Shown here piece after piece: positions 1 through 8,840 of a DNA stretch of 64,000 nucleotides (positions within the stretch are counted from its first letter, which is position 1; the number at the start of each line of letters is the position of its first letter). This DNA is from Anaerostipes hominis (ex Lee et al. 2021) (GTDB taxonomy: Bacteria > Bacillota > Clostridia > Lachnospirales > Lachnospiraceae): assembly GCF_002270485.1 (NCBI RefSeq), contig NZ_NQOG01000004.1, positions 1-64,000 on the forward strand, given 5' to 3'. The position numbers and the translations under genes are program-made. The notes beneath the pieces are model-generated. The model saw nothing but the letters and a program-made list of their open reading frames with translations, had not been told where the DNA came from and made no database searches.

Positions 1-172
1 AATGGAACCTGCCGGCTGCAGTGTCAAACTCCGGCGCTTCCGGCGCCATGTCAGAAACAACCACATTGCATCCCACGTTTAAAAATTCCTGGGCAACTGC
101 TTTCCCGATTCCGGATGCTCCGCCGGTCACGATGACTGTTTTGCCTTCAAGGCCCAACCATGATTCGCTCAT
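1..172 (-). CDS. SDR-family NAD(P)-dependent oxidoreductase, N-terminal part (runs off the left edge)
   Basis: Only the first 57 codons are inside the window. They begin at the ATG at 172-170, with AGGAGG at 180-185 in the right place. The protein shows a beta strand followed by TGGASGIGKA, the TGxxxGxG dinucleotide-binding turn of classical short-chain dehydrogenases, and then a strand ending in an acidic residue (VVVSD), which usually favours NAD over NADP. The catalytic YxxxK lies outside the window, so the substrate cannot be told. Sugar-alcohol dehydrogenases of Clostridia start in a similar way, but that is only a resemblance. A possible -10 TATAAT lies at 215-220. Confidence 0.85.
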   Translation of the reverse strand, partial: MSESWLGLEGKTVIVTGGASGIGKAVAQEFLNVGCNVVVSDMAPEAPEFDTAAGRFH

Positions 173-277
173 AAATAATCCTCCTAACATGTGACTTGTT
201 TACTTGATGGTCTCATTATAAAGTCAAAGAGGAAGAAATTTAATTCTGTCTTTTTCCATGCCGATGAAAAGAAGTGT

Positions 278-294
278 CTTATTTATAAAATAAG
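278..294. repeat. Perfect 7-bp inverted repeat upstream of the SDR gene, possible operator
   Basis: CTTATTT and AAATAAG face each other across ATA. The 11-mer TTTATAAAATA inside it (282-292) recurs at 328-338. The AT-rich 173-406 gap holds no gene that I can see. It lies upstream of the SDR gene and downstream of the carboxypeptidase gene, so a regulator site for the SDR gene is possible but unproven. Confidence 0.3.
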
Positions 295-406
295 CGAAAA
301 TTATACTTTATATATTATTCAGATTTGTTTATAAAATATTTATACCCAAGGTATTTTATTATAACTTATGAAAAAATCATAATCTACTTTTTTTGTTCAC
401 TTTCAC

Positions 407-1591
407 TCAAAAGTATCGCTCCGCCAACCGGGTCAGGCTGGTAAGAAAATTCATTTTCTCCACACTTTCTATGGCTTTCACCGGTTTTTTCAAGAGAATT
501 TCATCTCCTCTTTTATAAATTATATAGCCGAGCACCTGGCCCTTTTTCACGGGAGCTTTTACCTGTCCGATGCGGATCTGTTTCTTTACATCACTTTTGC
601 TGCCCTTCACCAAAACGATTTTGGCAGGAATATCCCTGCTGTAAGAGACCGTCTCTTTCTTGCCCTTTGTCACGGTGATCTTTCCGATGTCCTTCGCCCT
701 CGTGTGGTCCTCCATCACCTGACAGTGAGAAAATCCATAGTCCAGCAAAGCACTTGCATCCTTCACCCTTGTTTTGGAATCGTCACTTGCCATGACAACG
801 GCGATCAGATTGACTCCGTTTCTCGTAGCCGTGGCACTCAGACAGAATTTTGCGGTACTGGTACTTCCTGTCTTCAGGCCGGTACATCCATTATACTGCT
901 TTAACAGTTTATTTGTATTGCTGAGACCGAATTCCTTAGTTCCCTTTTTCGTCTCATGGGTAAATTTGTCCATCCATATTTTCGTATATTTAAAAATATC
1001 CGGGTGTTTTGTCGTCAGTTCTCTTGACATCAAGGCAATATCATAGGCTGAAGTCTCATGTCCTTTGATATCCAGACCGCAGCTGTTTTTAAATGTGGTA
1101 TTTTTCATGCCAAGCTGCTTCGCCTTTTCATTCATCCGCTTTACAAAAGCGCCCTCGCTTCCTGCGATATGTTCCGCCATGGATACAACCGCATCGTTGG
1201 CGCTGGAGATCACGATACATTTAAGCATCGTGTCCACTGTCTGGCTTTCTCCAGGCTCTAAGAACACCTGGGACCCTCCCATGGAAGCCGCGTGCTCGCT
1301 GACTGTCACTTTATCTGAATACTTAAGATTTCCTTTGTCCAGTTCTTCAAAGATCAGAAGAAGAGACATGACTTTTGTCACACTGGCCGGAGGCAGTTTC
1401 ATGTCTTTGTCTTTTTGATACAGTATGGTACCGCTCCCCGCCTCCATCACAACTGCAGATTTTGCAGTCAGGTTAAGTCCTTCTCCGTCCTGAGCCACTG
1501 TAAGCAATGTTTCCGGTTCTGTGGCACGCACCACTGTTCCGGATGAAATGCATAACAGTAAAGAAAGAATAAAAATTGCTGCTTTTTTCAT
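407..1591 (-). CDS. Serine-type D-alanyl-D-alanine carboxypeptidase (PBP5/DacF family)
   Basis: A 394-residue low-molecular-weight penicillin-binding protein that trims the terminal D-Ala from peptidoglycan stem peptides outside the membrane. A signal peptide occupies about residues 1-23. The peptidase S11 motifs are complete: SVTK (SxxK, nucleophile serine near residue 70), SAN (near 130) and KTG (near 242). A PBP5-type beta-rich C-terminal domain follows, ending in an amphipathic segment (LTSLTRLAERYF) typical of membrane anchoring. The start is an ATG preceded by GAGGTGAAAGG. The gene stands alone, with its own possible promoter. A second member of the family lies at 32118-33095, so which Bacillus Dac protein it matches is left open. 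Confidence 0.93.
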   Translation of the reverse strand: MKKAAIFILSLLLCISSGTVVRATEPETLLTVAQDGEGLNLTAKSAVVMEAGSGTILYQKDKDMKLPPASVTKVMSLLLIFEELDKGNLKYSDKVTVSEHAASMGGSQVFLEPGESQTVDTMLKCIVISSANDAVVSMAEHIAGSEGAFVKRMNEKAKQLGMKNTTFKNSCGLDIKGHETSAYDIALMSRELTTKHPDIFKYTKIWMDKFTHETKKGTKEFGLSNTNKLLKQYNGCTGLKTGSTSTAKFCLSATATRNGVNLIAVVMASDDSKTRVKDASALLDYGFSHCQVMEDHTRAKDIGKITVTKGKKETVSYSRDIPAKIVLVKGSKSDVKKQIRIGQVKAPVKKGQVLGYIIYKRGDEILLKKPVKAIESVEKMNFLTSLTRLAERYF

Positions 1592-1622
1592 AAAATAAAC
1601 CTTTCACCTCTTATGTTACAGT

Positions 1623-1651
1623 TTAATAAGGAACAAGCCGATTTATTACAA
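1623..1651 (-). promoter_or_regulatory. Possible sigma-A promoter for the carboxypeptidase gene
   Basis: Read on the minus strand: TTGTAA (1646-1651), a 17-base spacer, then TATTAA (1623-1628), about 30 bases ahead of the start codon. Each box matches consensus at four of six positions. It partly overlaps the neighbouring terminator. Confidence 0.4.
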
Positions 1652-1693
1652 AAAAAGAACTGTAAATGGATTTATCCATCTACAATTCTTTTT
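1648..1693 (-). terminator. Rho-independent terminator of the NUDIX gene
   Basis: An imperfect hairpin at 1656-1689 has ATGGAT/ATCCAT as its inner stem. It is flanked by A7 on the left and T6 on the right, so it can end transcription in both directions. It directly follows the NUDIX stop codon. Confidence 0.75.
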
Positions 1694-2146
1694 TCATCTT
1701 CTTTGCCTGATTCCCCATTGATTTTTGGATTTTAGCTTTTTGTATTCTTCGTATGCTTCCTTTAAAATCTCTTTTTCATTCGGGAACTTTAACAAGTGGT
1801 AGGCTTCGTGAAATTTGTAGTACCCAGAGTCAACGAAAAACTCTTCTTTCTGCGGCTTTGAATGATACCCTTCTGCCTCCATCAAATACCAGTGAACGCT
1901 TTTTACGATCTGCTCATGGAAAGAGTAAAAGGAATACTCGCTCTTTCCGACATATTTGATAATACGGGCATTGGCATCTGTCTCTTCTTTTACTTCACGC
2001 AAAGCGGTTTGTTCATGCGTTTCCCCTTTTTCAACTGTACCTTTCGGAAGTACCCAGCCGTCATATCTGTTCTTGTAACTTTTGTACAACAGCAATATCT
2101 TCCCTCTGTAAATTACGACACCTCCACAGCTTGTTGCCTCTGTCAT
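1694..2146 (-). CDS. NUDIX hydrolase (MutT-like)
   Basis: A 150-residue single-domain NUDIX protein. The box is intact (GTVEKGETHEQTALREVKEE matches Gx5Ex7REUxEE), so it should hydrolyse a nucleoside diphosphate linked to another moiety; the substrate cannot be read from sequence. An upstream in-frame TTG (2158) would add four residues, but it overlaps the ribosome binding site (GGAGG, five bases before the ATG at 2146), so the ATG is chosen. The gene is monocistronic, with a strong promoter behind it and a terminator after it. Confidence 0.9.
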   Translation of the reverse strand: MTEATSCGGVVIYRGKILLLYKSYKNRYDGWVLPKGTVEKGETHEQTALREVKEETDANARIIKYVGKSEYSFYSFHEQIVKSVHWYLMEAEGYHSKPQKEEFFVDSGYYKFHEAYHLLKFPNEKEILKEAYEEYKKLKSKNQWGIRQRR

Positions 2147-2198
2147 CGCGGCCTCCAATCATCCTGCCTCAACGCTATTTTGGGTCTCTCTAGAAATT

Positions 2199-2227
2199 AT
2201 TATAACGTTAATGGATATGCATTTCAA
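2199..2227 (-). promoter_or_regulatory. Sigma-A promoter of the NUDIX gene
   Basis: Minus strand: TTGAAA (2222-2227), a spacer of exactly 17 bases, then TATAAT (2199-2204). It lies about 50 bases upstream of the chosen start codon. Confidence 0.75.
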
Positions 2228-2251
2228 CATTGGATTTTGCTTTCCCTTTAC

Positions 2252-3736
2252 TTACCTGAAATAAGCGTCAAAGACATTTTTTGCAATCGGAGCTGCCACG
2301 CGGCCTCCGGATCCGCCGCCTTCCACGATCACGCTTACGACGATCTTTCTGCCGTTATGCTCCGCACAGCCGATAAACCATGCGTGGGAATCCTTATCAT
2401 CGTTATACTCCGCAGAACCGGTTTTTCCATAGACTTTATATCTTGAAGAGTAGGCTGATGTACCTGTTCCGTTTGTCACAACTTTCCTGAGCATTTTCCT
2501 GAGTTTTTTACACTCCGCGGCGCTGAGCGGGCTGGCGATCTCTTTCGTCTTCGTCTCTTTGATCACCCCTCCGTTTACATTTTTCACCTTGTCCACAAGG
2601 TATGGTTCCATCATGACTCCGTCATTGACGATGGTGCTCATGACTGCCGCATTCTGAAGCGGCGTAATCAGTGTGCTTCCCTGTCCTATTGCGATCTGGG
2701 GAACCTGGCTGTCTTTGGAACTGCCGTCAAATGTAAACCGGCTGGATACCGCCGCCAGATTAATCGGAATTCTGGAGTTAAACATCATATCCTCTGCGAG
2801 GGAAGCAAATTTACCTTTATTCAGCTGGGAAGCCATATGGACAAAAGCAGTATTGCACGATTTTTCCACTGCTCCTTCCAGATCTACAGTTCCATGGGCA
2901 GTTCCCCCATAACAGCGGATTTTTACATTATTGATGGTCGTATATCCGGTGCAGTGGTAGGTAAAGTTTTTATAATCTTTGTGTTCCCTCATAAACTCCA
3001 GGGCAGTGATCACCTTAAAGGTTGACCCCGGAGGATACAGTCCCTGTGTCGCCCTGTTGATCAAAAGTGCATCTTCATCCGTATTCAGTTCTTTCCAGTT
3101 TTCCTTTACCAGAGCCGGACGGAAATCCGGTTTTGAAACCATGGCGATCACTTTTCCGGTTTCAGGGTCCATGGCCACCACCGCTCCTTTTTCACCGCTC
3201 AGCGCATCATACGCTGCCTTCTGTACCCTTGTATCCAGCGTAGTATAAACATTATCCCCGATGCTCTTTTCTCCTTTCAGATTACTCTCAATCTGGGATA
3301 AAAGATTTGCATTGGATTTCAGCAGATCAAAATTACATTTGGATTCCAGGCCGGACTTTCCTTTGGCATTATATCCCACCACATGGGCGAACATCCGTCC
3401 ATACGGATAATCCCTTGTCTCGCTGTCTCCGTCGCTGACGGTCTGGGCCAGGACTTTTCCGTTCGCACTGATGATTTTTCCTCTCACCACATATTTCTCC
3501 AATTCCTGAAGCCTTAAATTGTGGGAATCGGTGATCACATTCCGGCTGTCTCTGACGACAAAGTGTATGATATAACCGATCAGCACAAGGAACAATCCGA
3601 CAAAGATATATGTAATCTGAAGGATCTGTCTATTTGCGTGCTTTTTCTTTCTTCCCGCGCTTCGTCCTGTTTTTAGAGAAGGAGATTTCTTTGGTATCTC
3701 CGTTTCCGCTTTCTTTCTGCGTTTGAATAAGCTCAT
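2252..3736 (-). CDS. Class B penicillin-binding protein (peptidoglycan D,D-transpeptidase)
   Basis: A 494-residue transpeptidase that cross-links peptidoglycan on the outer face of the membrane. It has a basic cytoplasmic tail (about 1-38), one membrane anchor (about 40-62), a pedestal region, and a transpeptidase domain with STFK (near 240), SCN (near 296) and KTGSAE (near 440). It is paired with the SEDS protein just upstream, the usual polymerase/cross-linker couple; FtsI/PbpA type fits the length. The longest frame starts at a GTG (3751) that is part of the ribosome binding site (GTGAGGAAG), so the ATG at 3736 is used. Even so, the first 107 bases overlap the SEDS gene in another frame. 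Confidence 0.92.
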   Translation of the reverse strand: MSLFKRRKKAETEIPKKSPSLKTGRSAGRKKKHANRQILQITYIFVGLFLVLIGYIIHFVVRDSRNVITDSHNLRLQELEKYVVRGKIISANGKVLAQTVSDGDSETRDYPYGRMFAHVVGYNAKGKSGLESKCNFDLLKSNANLLSQIESNLKGEKSIGDNVYTTLDTRVQKAAYDALSGEKGAVVAMDPETGKVIAMVSKPDFRPALVKENWKELNTDEDALLINRATQGLYPPGSTFKVITALEFMREHKDYKNFTYHCTGYTTINNVKIRCYGGTAHGTVDLEGAVEKSCNTAFVHMASQLNKGKFASLAEDMMFNSRIPINLAAVSSRFTFDGSSKDSQVPQIAIGQGSTLITPLQNAAVMSTIVNDGVMMEPYLVDKVKNVNGGVIKETKTKEIASPLSAAECKKLRKMLRKVVTNGTGTSAYSSRYKVYGKTGSAEYNDDKDSHAWFIGCAEHNGRKIVVSVIVEGGGSGGRVAAPIAKNVFDAYFR

Positions 3737-5045
3737 TTTCTTCTTCCTCACTATTTGCTAACATGTGCAGTCCCTGAATGACACTTAAAATAATCAAAGT
3801 ACTCAGCACCGATGTTCCTCCGTAGCTTACGAGAGGGATGGTAACACCTGTGGACGGTATGAACTTGGTCACCCCGCCGATACTTAAAAATACCTGAAAA
3901 ATAAAACAAACACCAAAGCCCAGACAAAGCAGCTTGTTGAACAGTGTACGGCTTCTGGTGGAAATGTCCATAAACAAGATAAAACAGCTGATCAGTACGA
4001 AGATCAGACAGATCCCGAAGATCACACCGAATTCCTCGCTGATCACGGAAAAAATAAAATCTGATTCCCGGACCGGGATATCAAACGGTCTTCCCTGGGT
4101 AAGGCCCATCCCGAACCAGCCGCCGGTGCCGATGGCAAATAGAGACTGGCATACCTGTGCACCTCTCCCCTCGATCATGGAAAACGGGTCCTGCCAGACA
4201 GCTACCCGGACCTGTACATGGGAGAACAAATGATATGCGATCACTGCCGCAAATGCTCCTGCCCCTAATCCGCCCAGCAGATAGCTCGGCTTGGCAGTCG
4301 CAACATACAGCATCATCAGATAGATCATAAAATAGAGGAGCGCTCCTCCCAAATCCTTTTCCACCACAAGCACCAGAACATAGAGGCCTGCGATAACCGT
4401 GATCTTGACAAGATCTCTGAATTCTTTTGCTTTGCTCAGCATGGCCGCAGCAAAAAACACGAAGATGATCTTGACAAATTCGGACGGCTGGAATGCCAGA
4501 CTTCCGAACTGAACCCAGTTATAAGCACCGTTTTTCATAACTCCGAAAACAAATACGGAGGAAAGCAGCGCAAAGCCGCCGATGGCATAGACCCATCCCA
4601 GCTTATTCCAGAATGACAGTTTATGCATCATCAGGGGGATCAGTCCTGTGACGAGCACCCCGATGGCTACGATGGCAAATTGCTTCATTGCCAGTTCAAA
4701 AGAAAGCCTTGTGAGGATCACAAATCCTGTTCCCAAAAGGAAACACATATTGTTGATCAGAAGCCTGGATGACCTCTTATAAATTTTCGGATATAAGATC
4801 ATGACGATTTCAAAAAACACGATCTGTGCCGCAAAAAATATTAGAACTTTCAATTCCAGTGTCTTTAAAAACAAGACCAGATTGCACAGAAACAAAAATA
4901 TAAACATATAAATGACCTGATTGTCAAGCAGTGCCTCCTGCCGTTTTTTATTTTTCGGCCGGAACATAGTAAAACAAGAAAATGTATAGACCAGACACAT
5001 GATCAGTATCAGGTATTTTGCAGCCACTGCAATGATTTGAATCAT
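3630..5045 (-). CDS. SEDS-family peptidoglycan glycosyltransferase (FtsW/RodA/SpoVE)
   Basis: A 471-residue polytopic membrane protein that polymerises lipid II into glycan strands. About twelve hydrophobic segments can be counted, roughly two more than the usual ten, the extra ones at the N-terminus. SEDS signatures are present: PSEFVKI in mid-protein, RESDFIFSVISEEFG, and the late PSTGVTIPLVSYGG loop. A basic cytoplasmic tail closes the protein and is encoded by DNA that also encodes the basic head of the partner PBP. The start has AGGTGG close upstream and lies eight bases after the U32 stop codon. A second SEDS protein (rodA, 33566-34681) is linked to mre genes, so this copy more likely serves division or sporulation (inference). 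Confidence 0.93.
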   Translation of the reverse strand: MIQIIAVAAKYLILIMCLVYTFSCFTMFRPKNKKRQEALLDNQVIYMFIFLFLCNLVLFLKTLELKVLIFFAAQIVFFEIVMILYPKIYKRSSRLLINNMCFLLGTGFVILTRLSFELAMKQFAIVAIGVLVTGLIPLMMHKLSFWNKLGWVYAIGGFALLSSVFVFGVMKNGAYNWVQFGSLAFQPSEFVKIIFVFFAAAMLSKAKEFRDLVKITVIAGLYVLVLVVEKDLGGALLYFMIYLMMLYVATAKPSYLLGGLGAGAFAAVIAYHLFSHVQVRVAVWQDPFSMIEGRGAQVCQSLFAIGTGGWFGMGLTQGRPFDIPVRESDFIFSVISEEFGVIFGICLIFVLISCFILFMDISTRSRTLFNKLLCLGFGVCFIFQVFLSIGGVTKFIPSTGVTIPLVSYGGTSVLSTLIILSVIQGLHMLANSEEEENELIQTQKESGNGDTKEISFSKNRTKRGKKEKARK

Positions 5046-5053
5046 ATTACCAC

Positions 5054-7429
5054 CTATAATATTCCTCTCTTAAAGTGTCCTTTTGTATAATTTGGGAATG
5101 GAAGTTCAGCCGTCTTTCCCTCCAGTATTTCACAGATAGCCCGGTAGACTGCAAAAGCTTCCTCTCCTGTCTCTTTCGTGAAATGAAGGCGCAGATTCTG
5201 GGGAGCCAGCCTGCAGACTTTTCGGATCTCAGATCCAAGCCACAGAGGCTCTCCATTGTAGATTTCATTAAAACATCCTTTACATTGATTTTTGACATAA
5301 AAATCTTTTCCATACCGGTCTTTTAATGTCATCCATGAGCTCTGCCGGTCACATCCTATACTGTTTTTTCTCTGGCACTGCGCCGAAACCATGAGGGGCA
5401 GATGTCCGTAAAACAGAAAATCTGCATCTGTACAGGTCAGGTCCTGCAGTTCGTCAAAATTTAGTTCTGCGGGCATTGTCATGCGGATATCCTGTCCATA
5501 TATCTGTTTCAGCGTCCGGTATGCCTCCCTGTTGTAACAATAGACCATATAATCGGCCAGTACATTCTTCCTGCATTGTTTTTCTCTGAGCCATATGAGT
5601 TCTTCTAAACTGCGGACACAGATTTCATCCACATCCGGACCGGACAACAGATCCCAGGACTGTTCCAAGAGCCGAAGCTCCGGTTCTCTCACGACCTGAG
5701 GCAGCATGACCGTGACCTGCTTTCCTGCCCTCCTGCACTGTGATAAAATCTCCGGTTCCTCCGCTGCTTCATAAAAGGACAGATAGATCTTTTCTGCCCT
5801 GTCCCATGTTAGAACCTCAGGAAGCAGGGACCGGTCTTCCAGAGAAATGCACAAGGCAGGCGTCCCATTCCCCTGTATTTCTGCTCTAACCTGCAAAGCA
5901 GGCATCGAATATGCTGCTGATCTCCTGCGGCTTTTTTTCAGAATCTCTTCTGTAAGTTTTTCAAAGGCATCTCTTCTCAGCTGTTTCAATGCCGCTACCG
6001 GGAGAAAGATATCACCATGGATTTCTGCCTCAAGCTCTGTAAAGGTAAAATCACTCTCTCCGGTTTTGGTTATCTGCTTTATGATGTCCTCTTTGGAGAG
6101 GGGGCGTTTCCTGGCCGGTTCTGCCGCGGCGCCCGAAACCTCCACTTCCAATTCTCCTGAAGTTATCAAAAGTTTAGCATACTTTCCAGGAGAAATTATA
6201 ATTTTTCCCTTAATATTTTCTTTCGATTTCTGTTTCAGATTCTCTGCCGCCCTGTCCTTTAAGGACTGGTTCTTCGTCCGGAATATATGCATACCCGGTT
6301 TCAAATGTTTCAGCTTCTGTCCGTTTAAGCGTACTTTGTCCCCCTTTTTTCGGGAATCCGGACAAGTAAGCTCCACTTTTTCTCCTCTTTCCAGAGATAT
6401 CTCCAGCACATCTCCTTTTCCCAGATCCTCGGCTGCATGAAAAATAATATGCCGGCCCTGAACAGACTGGATTTTCCCAACGAAAATTCCCTGATGGTTC
6501 GGCCTGTATAATGACATCATGTCCCTGCCGTTATGCTTTTTATAATAGCCGGACGTAAATCCGCCCCTGTTAAAAAGCTCCAGAAGTTCCTTCTCATCTT
6601 TTTCATCCACCTGATACGGCTGTCCGCTTTCATAGAGATCCACATATTTTCTGTAAATCCTCGTGACAGTTCCCACATACTCCGGCTGTTTCATCCTGCC
6701 CTCGATCTTCAGCGAGTCCACGCCGTGTTCGATCAATTCAGGCAGTTCCCTGATCGTACAGAGATCTTTTGGACTGAGCAGATAATTCTGTCCTCTGTGG
6801 TTTAACTTTGTGCCGTTCTCATACAGATCAAAGGGCAGACGGCAGGTGCCGGCACACCTCCCCCGGTTGCCGCTCCTGCCTCCCAGCATACTGCTCATCA
6901 GGCATTGTCCGGAATAACAATAACAAAGGGCTCCATGGACAAAACACTCCATATCCAGCCCTGTATCTTTTTTTATCTTTTGTATTTCTGTAAGCGAAAG
7001 CTCTCTGGCAGGGACGACTCTGCTTCCTCCCAGCTCTTTTACTATTCTTGCCCCATGGATTCCGGTCACGGTCATCTGCGTGCTGGCGTGGATCTCCATG
7101 CCGGGAAAACAGCGGCGGATCACACTCACGGCTCCTAAATCCTGAACAATAACTGCATCCAGTCCTCTCTCATAATAAGGTTCTAAAAACCCTGCAAGTC
7201 CCGAAATCTCCTCCTGCTTCATCAGGGTATTGACTGCCAGATAGACCTTCCGCCCAAAAAGATGAGCGTAGTCTATAGCCCACGGCAGCTGTTCCTGATC
7301 AAAATTATTTGCGTAAGCTCTCGCCCCATAGCGGCTCCCACCCAGATAGACGGCGTCGGCTCCGTTTAAGACGGCAGCCTTCAGGCTCTCGGGAGAGCCA
7401 GCGGGGGCCAGTACTTCTGTTGACTTCAT
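5054..7429 (-). CDS. U32-family peptidase with long C-terminal extension
   Basis: A 791-residue member of peptidase family U32. The N-terminal half is a TIM-barrel-like domain starting LAPAGSPESLKAAV. It carries the family signature region around residues 165-200 (FVHGALCYCYSGQC, then a GRSGNRGRC segment), with cysteines that in studied relatives bind an iron-sulfur cluster. The second half resembles the extension found in long Firmicutes members (DUF3656 type). Studied U32 proteins act in RNA hydroxylation or ubiquinone hydroxylation more clearly than in proteolysis, so the activity is open. The frame extends to a TTG at 7453 that would overlap zapA; the ATG at 7429, four bases after the zapA stop codon with AAGGAAC ahead, is preferred. 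Confidence 0.88.
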   Translation of the reverse strand: MKSTEVLAPAGSPESLKAAVLNGADAVYLGGSRYGARAYANNFDQEQLPWAIDYAHLFGRKVYLAVNTLMKQEEISGLAGFLEPYYERGLDAVIVQDLGAVSVIRRCFPGMEIHASTQMTVTGIHGARIVKELGGSRVVPARELSLTEIQKIKKDTGLDMECFVHGALCYCYSGQCLMSSMLGGRSGNRGRCAGTCRLPFDLYENGTKLNHRGQNYLLSPKDLCTIRELPELIEHGVDSLKIEGRMKQPEYVGTVTRIYRKYVDLYESGQPYQVDEKDEKELLELFNRGGFTSGYYKKHNGRDMMSLYRPNHQGIFVGKIQSVQGRHIIFHAAEDLGKGDVLEISLERGEKVELTCPDSRKKGDKVRLNGQKLKHLKPGMHIFRTKNQSLKDRAAENLKQKSKENIKGKIIISPGKYAKLLITSGELEVEVSGAAAEPARKRPLSKEDIIKQITKTGESDFTFTELEAEIHGDIFLPVAALKQLRRDAFEKLTEEILKKSRRRSAAYSMPALQVRAEIQGNGTPALCISLEDRSLLPEVLTWDRAEKIYLSFYEAAEEPEILSQCRRAGKQVTVMLPQVVREPELRLLEQSWDLLSGPDVDEICVRSLEELIWLREKQCRKNVLADYMVYCYNREAYRTLKQIYGQDIRMTMPAELNFDELQDLTCTDADFLFYGHLPLMVSAQCQRKNSIGCDRQSSWMTLKDRYGKDFYVKNQCKGCFNEIYNGEPLWLGSEIRKVCRLAPQNLRLHFTKETGEEAFAVYRAICEILEGKTAELPFPNYTKGHFKRGIL

Positions 7430-7433
7430 ATGA

Positions 7434-7820
7434 TTACCGTTCCTTTTTTGCAACTGATTCCTCTTCCAGTACCCGAATCCTTTCCCGGTACTCTGTCAGC
7501 TGTTTTTTCAGTGATTCATTCTTGATCTGGAGTTCTACCAGTTCATTTTTCATATGGTACAATTCCGTATCCTGTATTTCCATGTCTTCCCGGCTTTTCT
7601 CAAGCGTATTTTTCATACACATATATTCGTCGGCCACACTCAGTGCCAGATGAAAACTCTGCATATCCGGCGGCAGCTTCAGGTAATGCTCCGAAGCTTT
7701 CATGTCACGGATCTTTGCGTTCAGATAAGATGCGATCTGGTGCATAAACTCCTCCGGCTCTTCTCCGCCAAGATAATATAACTTTCCGTCTATGACTACT
7801 TCTACGACGTTTTTCTTCAT
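7434..7820 (-). CDS. zapA: Cell division protein ZapA
   Basis: A 128-residue FtsZ-associated protein that bundles FtsZ filaments at the division site. The N-terminal ZapA fold is recognisable (VEVVIDGKLYYLGGEEPE, then an LNAKIRDM helix). The second half is charged and heptad-like (about 75-125), as expected for the coiled-coil dimer stalk. It is longer than the roughly 85-100 residues common in Bacilli because of this tail. The start has AGGAGG at proper spacing. It lies between ruvB and the U32 gene in one operon, an arrangement common in Clostridia. Confidence 0.85.
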   Translation of the reverse strand: MKKNVVEVVIDGKLYYLGGEEPEEFMHQIASYLNAKIRDMKASEHYLKLPPDMQSFHLALSVADEYMCMKNTLEKSREDMEIQDTELYHMKNELVELQIKNESLKKQLTEYRERIRVLEEESVAKKER

Positions 7821-7832
7821 AAGTAAGCCCTC

Positions 7833-8831
7833 CTATTCCGGGATTGGCAGTCCAAAATGCCGATAGGCAGCGTCGGTGACGATCCGTCCTCTCGGCGTCC
7901 TCTGGATCAGTCCGTTTTGGATCAAATACGGCTCATAGACATCCTCAATGGTTCCGGAATCTTCTCCTACGGCTGCAGCCAGTGTGTCGAGTCCTACCGG
8001 ACTGCCGTGAAAGACTTCGATCATCGTCTTAAGCAGGGTCCGGTCGGTCTGGTCGAGTCCCAGAGTGTCTACCTCCAAATGGTTTAAGGCAGACATTGCC
8101 ACCTCTTTTGTGATGACTCCATCGTACTTTACTTCCGCAAAGTCCCTGACCCTCTTTAAAAGCCTGTTGGCGAGTCTTGGTGTCCCTCTGGATCTTCTGG
8201 CGATCTCCCTCGCTCCTTCTTCTTCAATCGGAATGCCTAGCACCGCCGCCGAGTTAATGACAATGGTCATCAGCTCCTCTGTCTCATAAAAATTCAGCCG
8301 GTTGACAACACCAAACCGGTCTCTTAGCGGAGCCGTCAGCATCCCGGCCCTGGTCGTGGCACCCACTAAAGTAAATTTTGGAAGTTCCAGTCGGATAGAC
8401 CGGGCGGCCTGTCCTTTCCCCACCAGGATATCGATGGCGAAATCCTCCATGGCAGGATACAATACTTCTTCTACTTGACGGTTCAGCCGGTGGATTTCGT
8501 CGATAAACAGCACATCCCCTTCCTGGAGATTGTTAAGCAGCGCGGCTATCTCCCCAGGCTTTTCGATGGCAGGTCCGCTTGTGACCTTTAAGTGTACTTC
8601 CATCTCATTGGCGACGATGCCGGCCAGCGTAGTCTTTCCCAGTCCCGGCGGTCCGTAAAGAAGGACATGGTCCAGGGACTCGCCTCTGCTCTTTGCCGCC
8701 TCGATGAAAATTCTCAGATTCTGCTTTACCTTTTCCTGTCCGATGTAATCGTCCAGGTTCTGAGGCCTTAGATTATTTTCTATTGTAATGTCTTCTTCCA
8801 CCAGTTCCGTGGAAATCATTCTATCTAACAT
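7833..8831 (-). CDS. ruvB: Holliday junction branch migration helicase RuvB
   Basis: A 332-residue AAA+ motor that drives branch migration of Holliday junctions together with RuvA during recombinational repair. Walker A is GPPGLGKTT (near residue 61), Walker B DEIHRL (near 112), and sensor 1 GATTRAGML is followed by the arginine finger region PLRDRFG. A winged-helix domain at the C-terminus ([17 protein letters not shown]) binds DNA. Length is normal. The start has AGAGGA just upstream, nine bases after the ruvA stop codon. No ruvC is present in the window, as is usual for Firmicutes, which use RecU or another resolvase. Confidence 0.98.
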   Translation of the reverse strand: MLDRMISTELVEEDITIENNLRPQNLDDYIGQEKVKQNLRIFIEAAKSRGESLDHVLLYGPPGLGKTTLAGIVANEMEVHLKVTSGPAIEKPGEIAALLNNLQEGDVLFIDEIHRLNRQVEEVLYPAMEDFAIDILVGKGQAARSIRLELPKFTLVGATTRAGMLTAPLRDRFGVVNRLNFYETEELMTIVINSAAVLGIPIEEEGAREIARRSRGTPRLANRLLKRVRDFAEVKYDGVITKEVAMSALNHLEVDTLGLDQTDRTLLKTMIEVFHGSPVGLDTLAAAVGEDSGTIEDVYEPYLIQNGLIQRTPRGRIVTDAAYRHFGLPIPE

Positions 8832-8840
8832 AATGTTCCT

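Noticed and set aside
5047-5313. Leftward 88-codon open frame inside the U32 peptidase gene
   Set aside because: It lies wholly within the U32 coding region in another frame and has no ribosome binding site or recognisable family.
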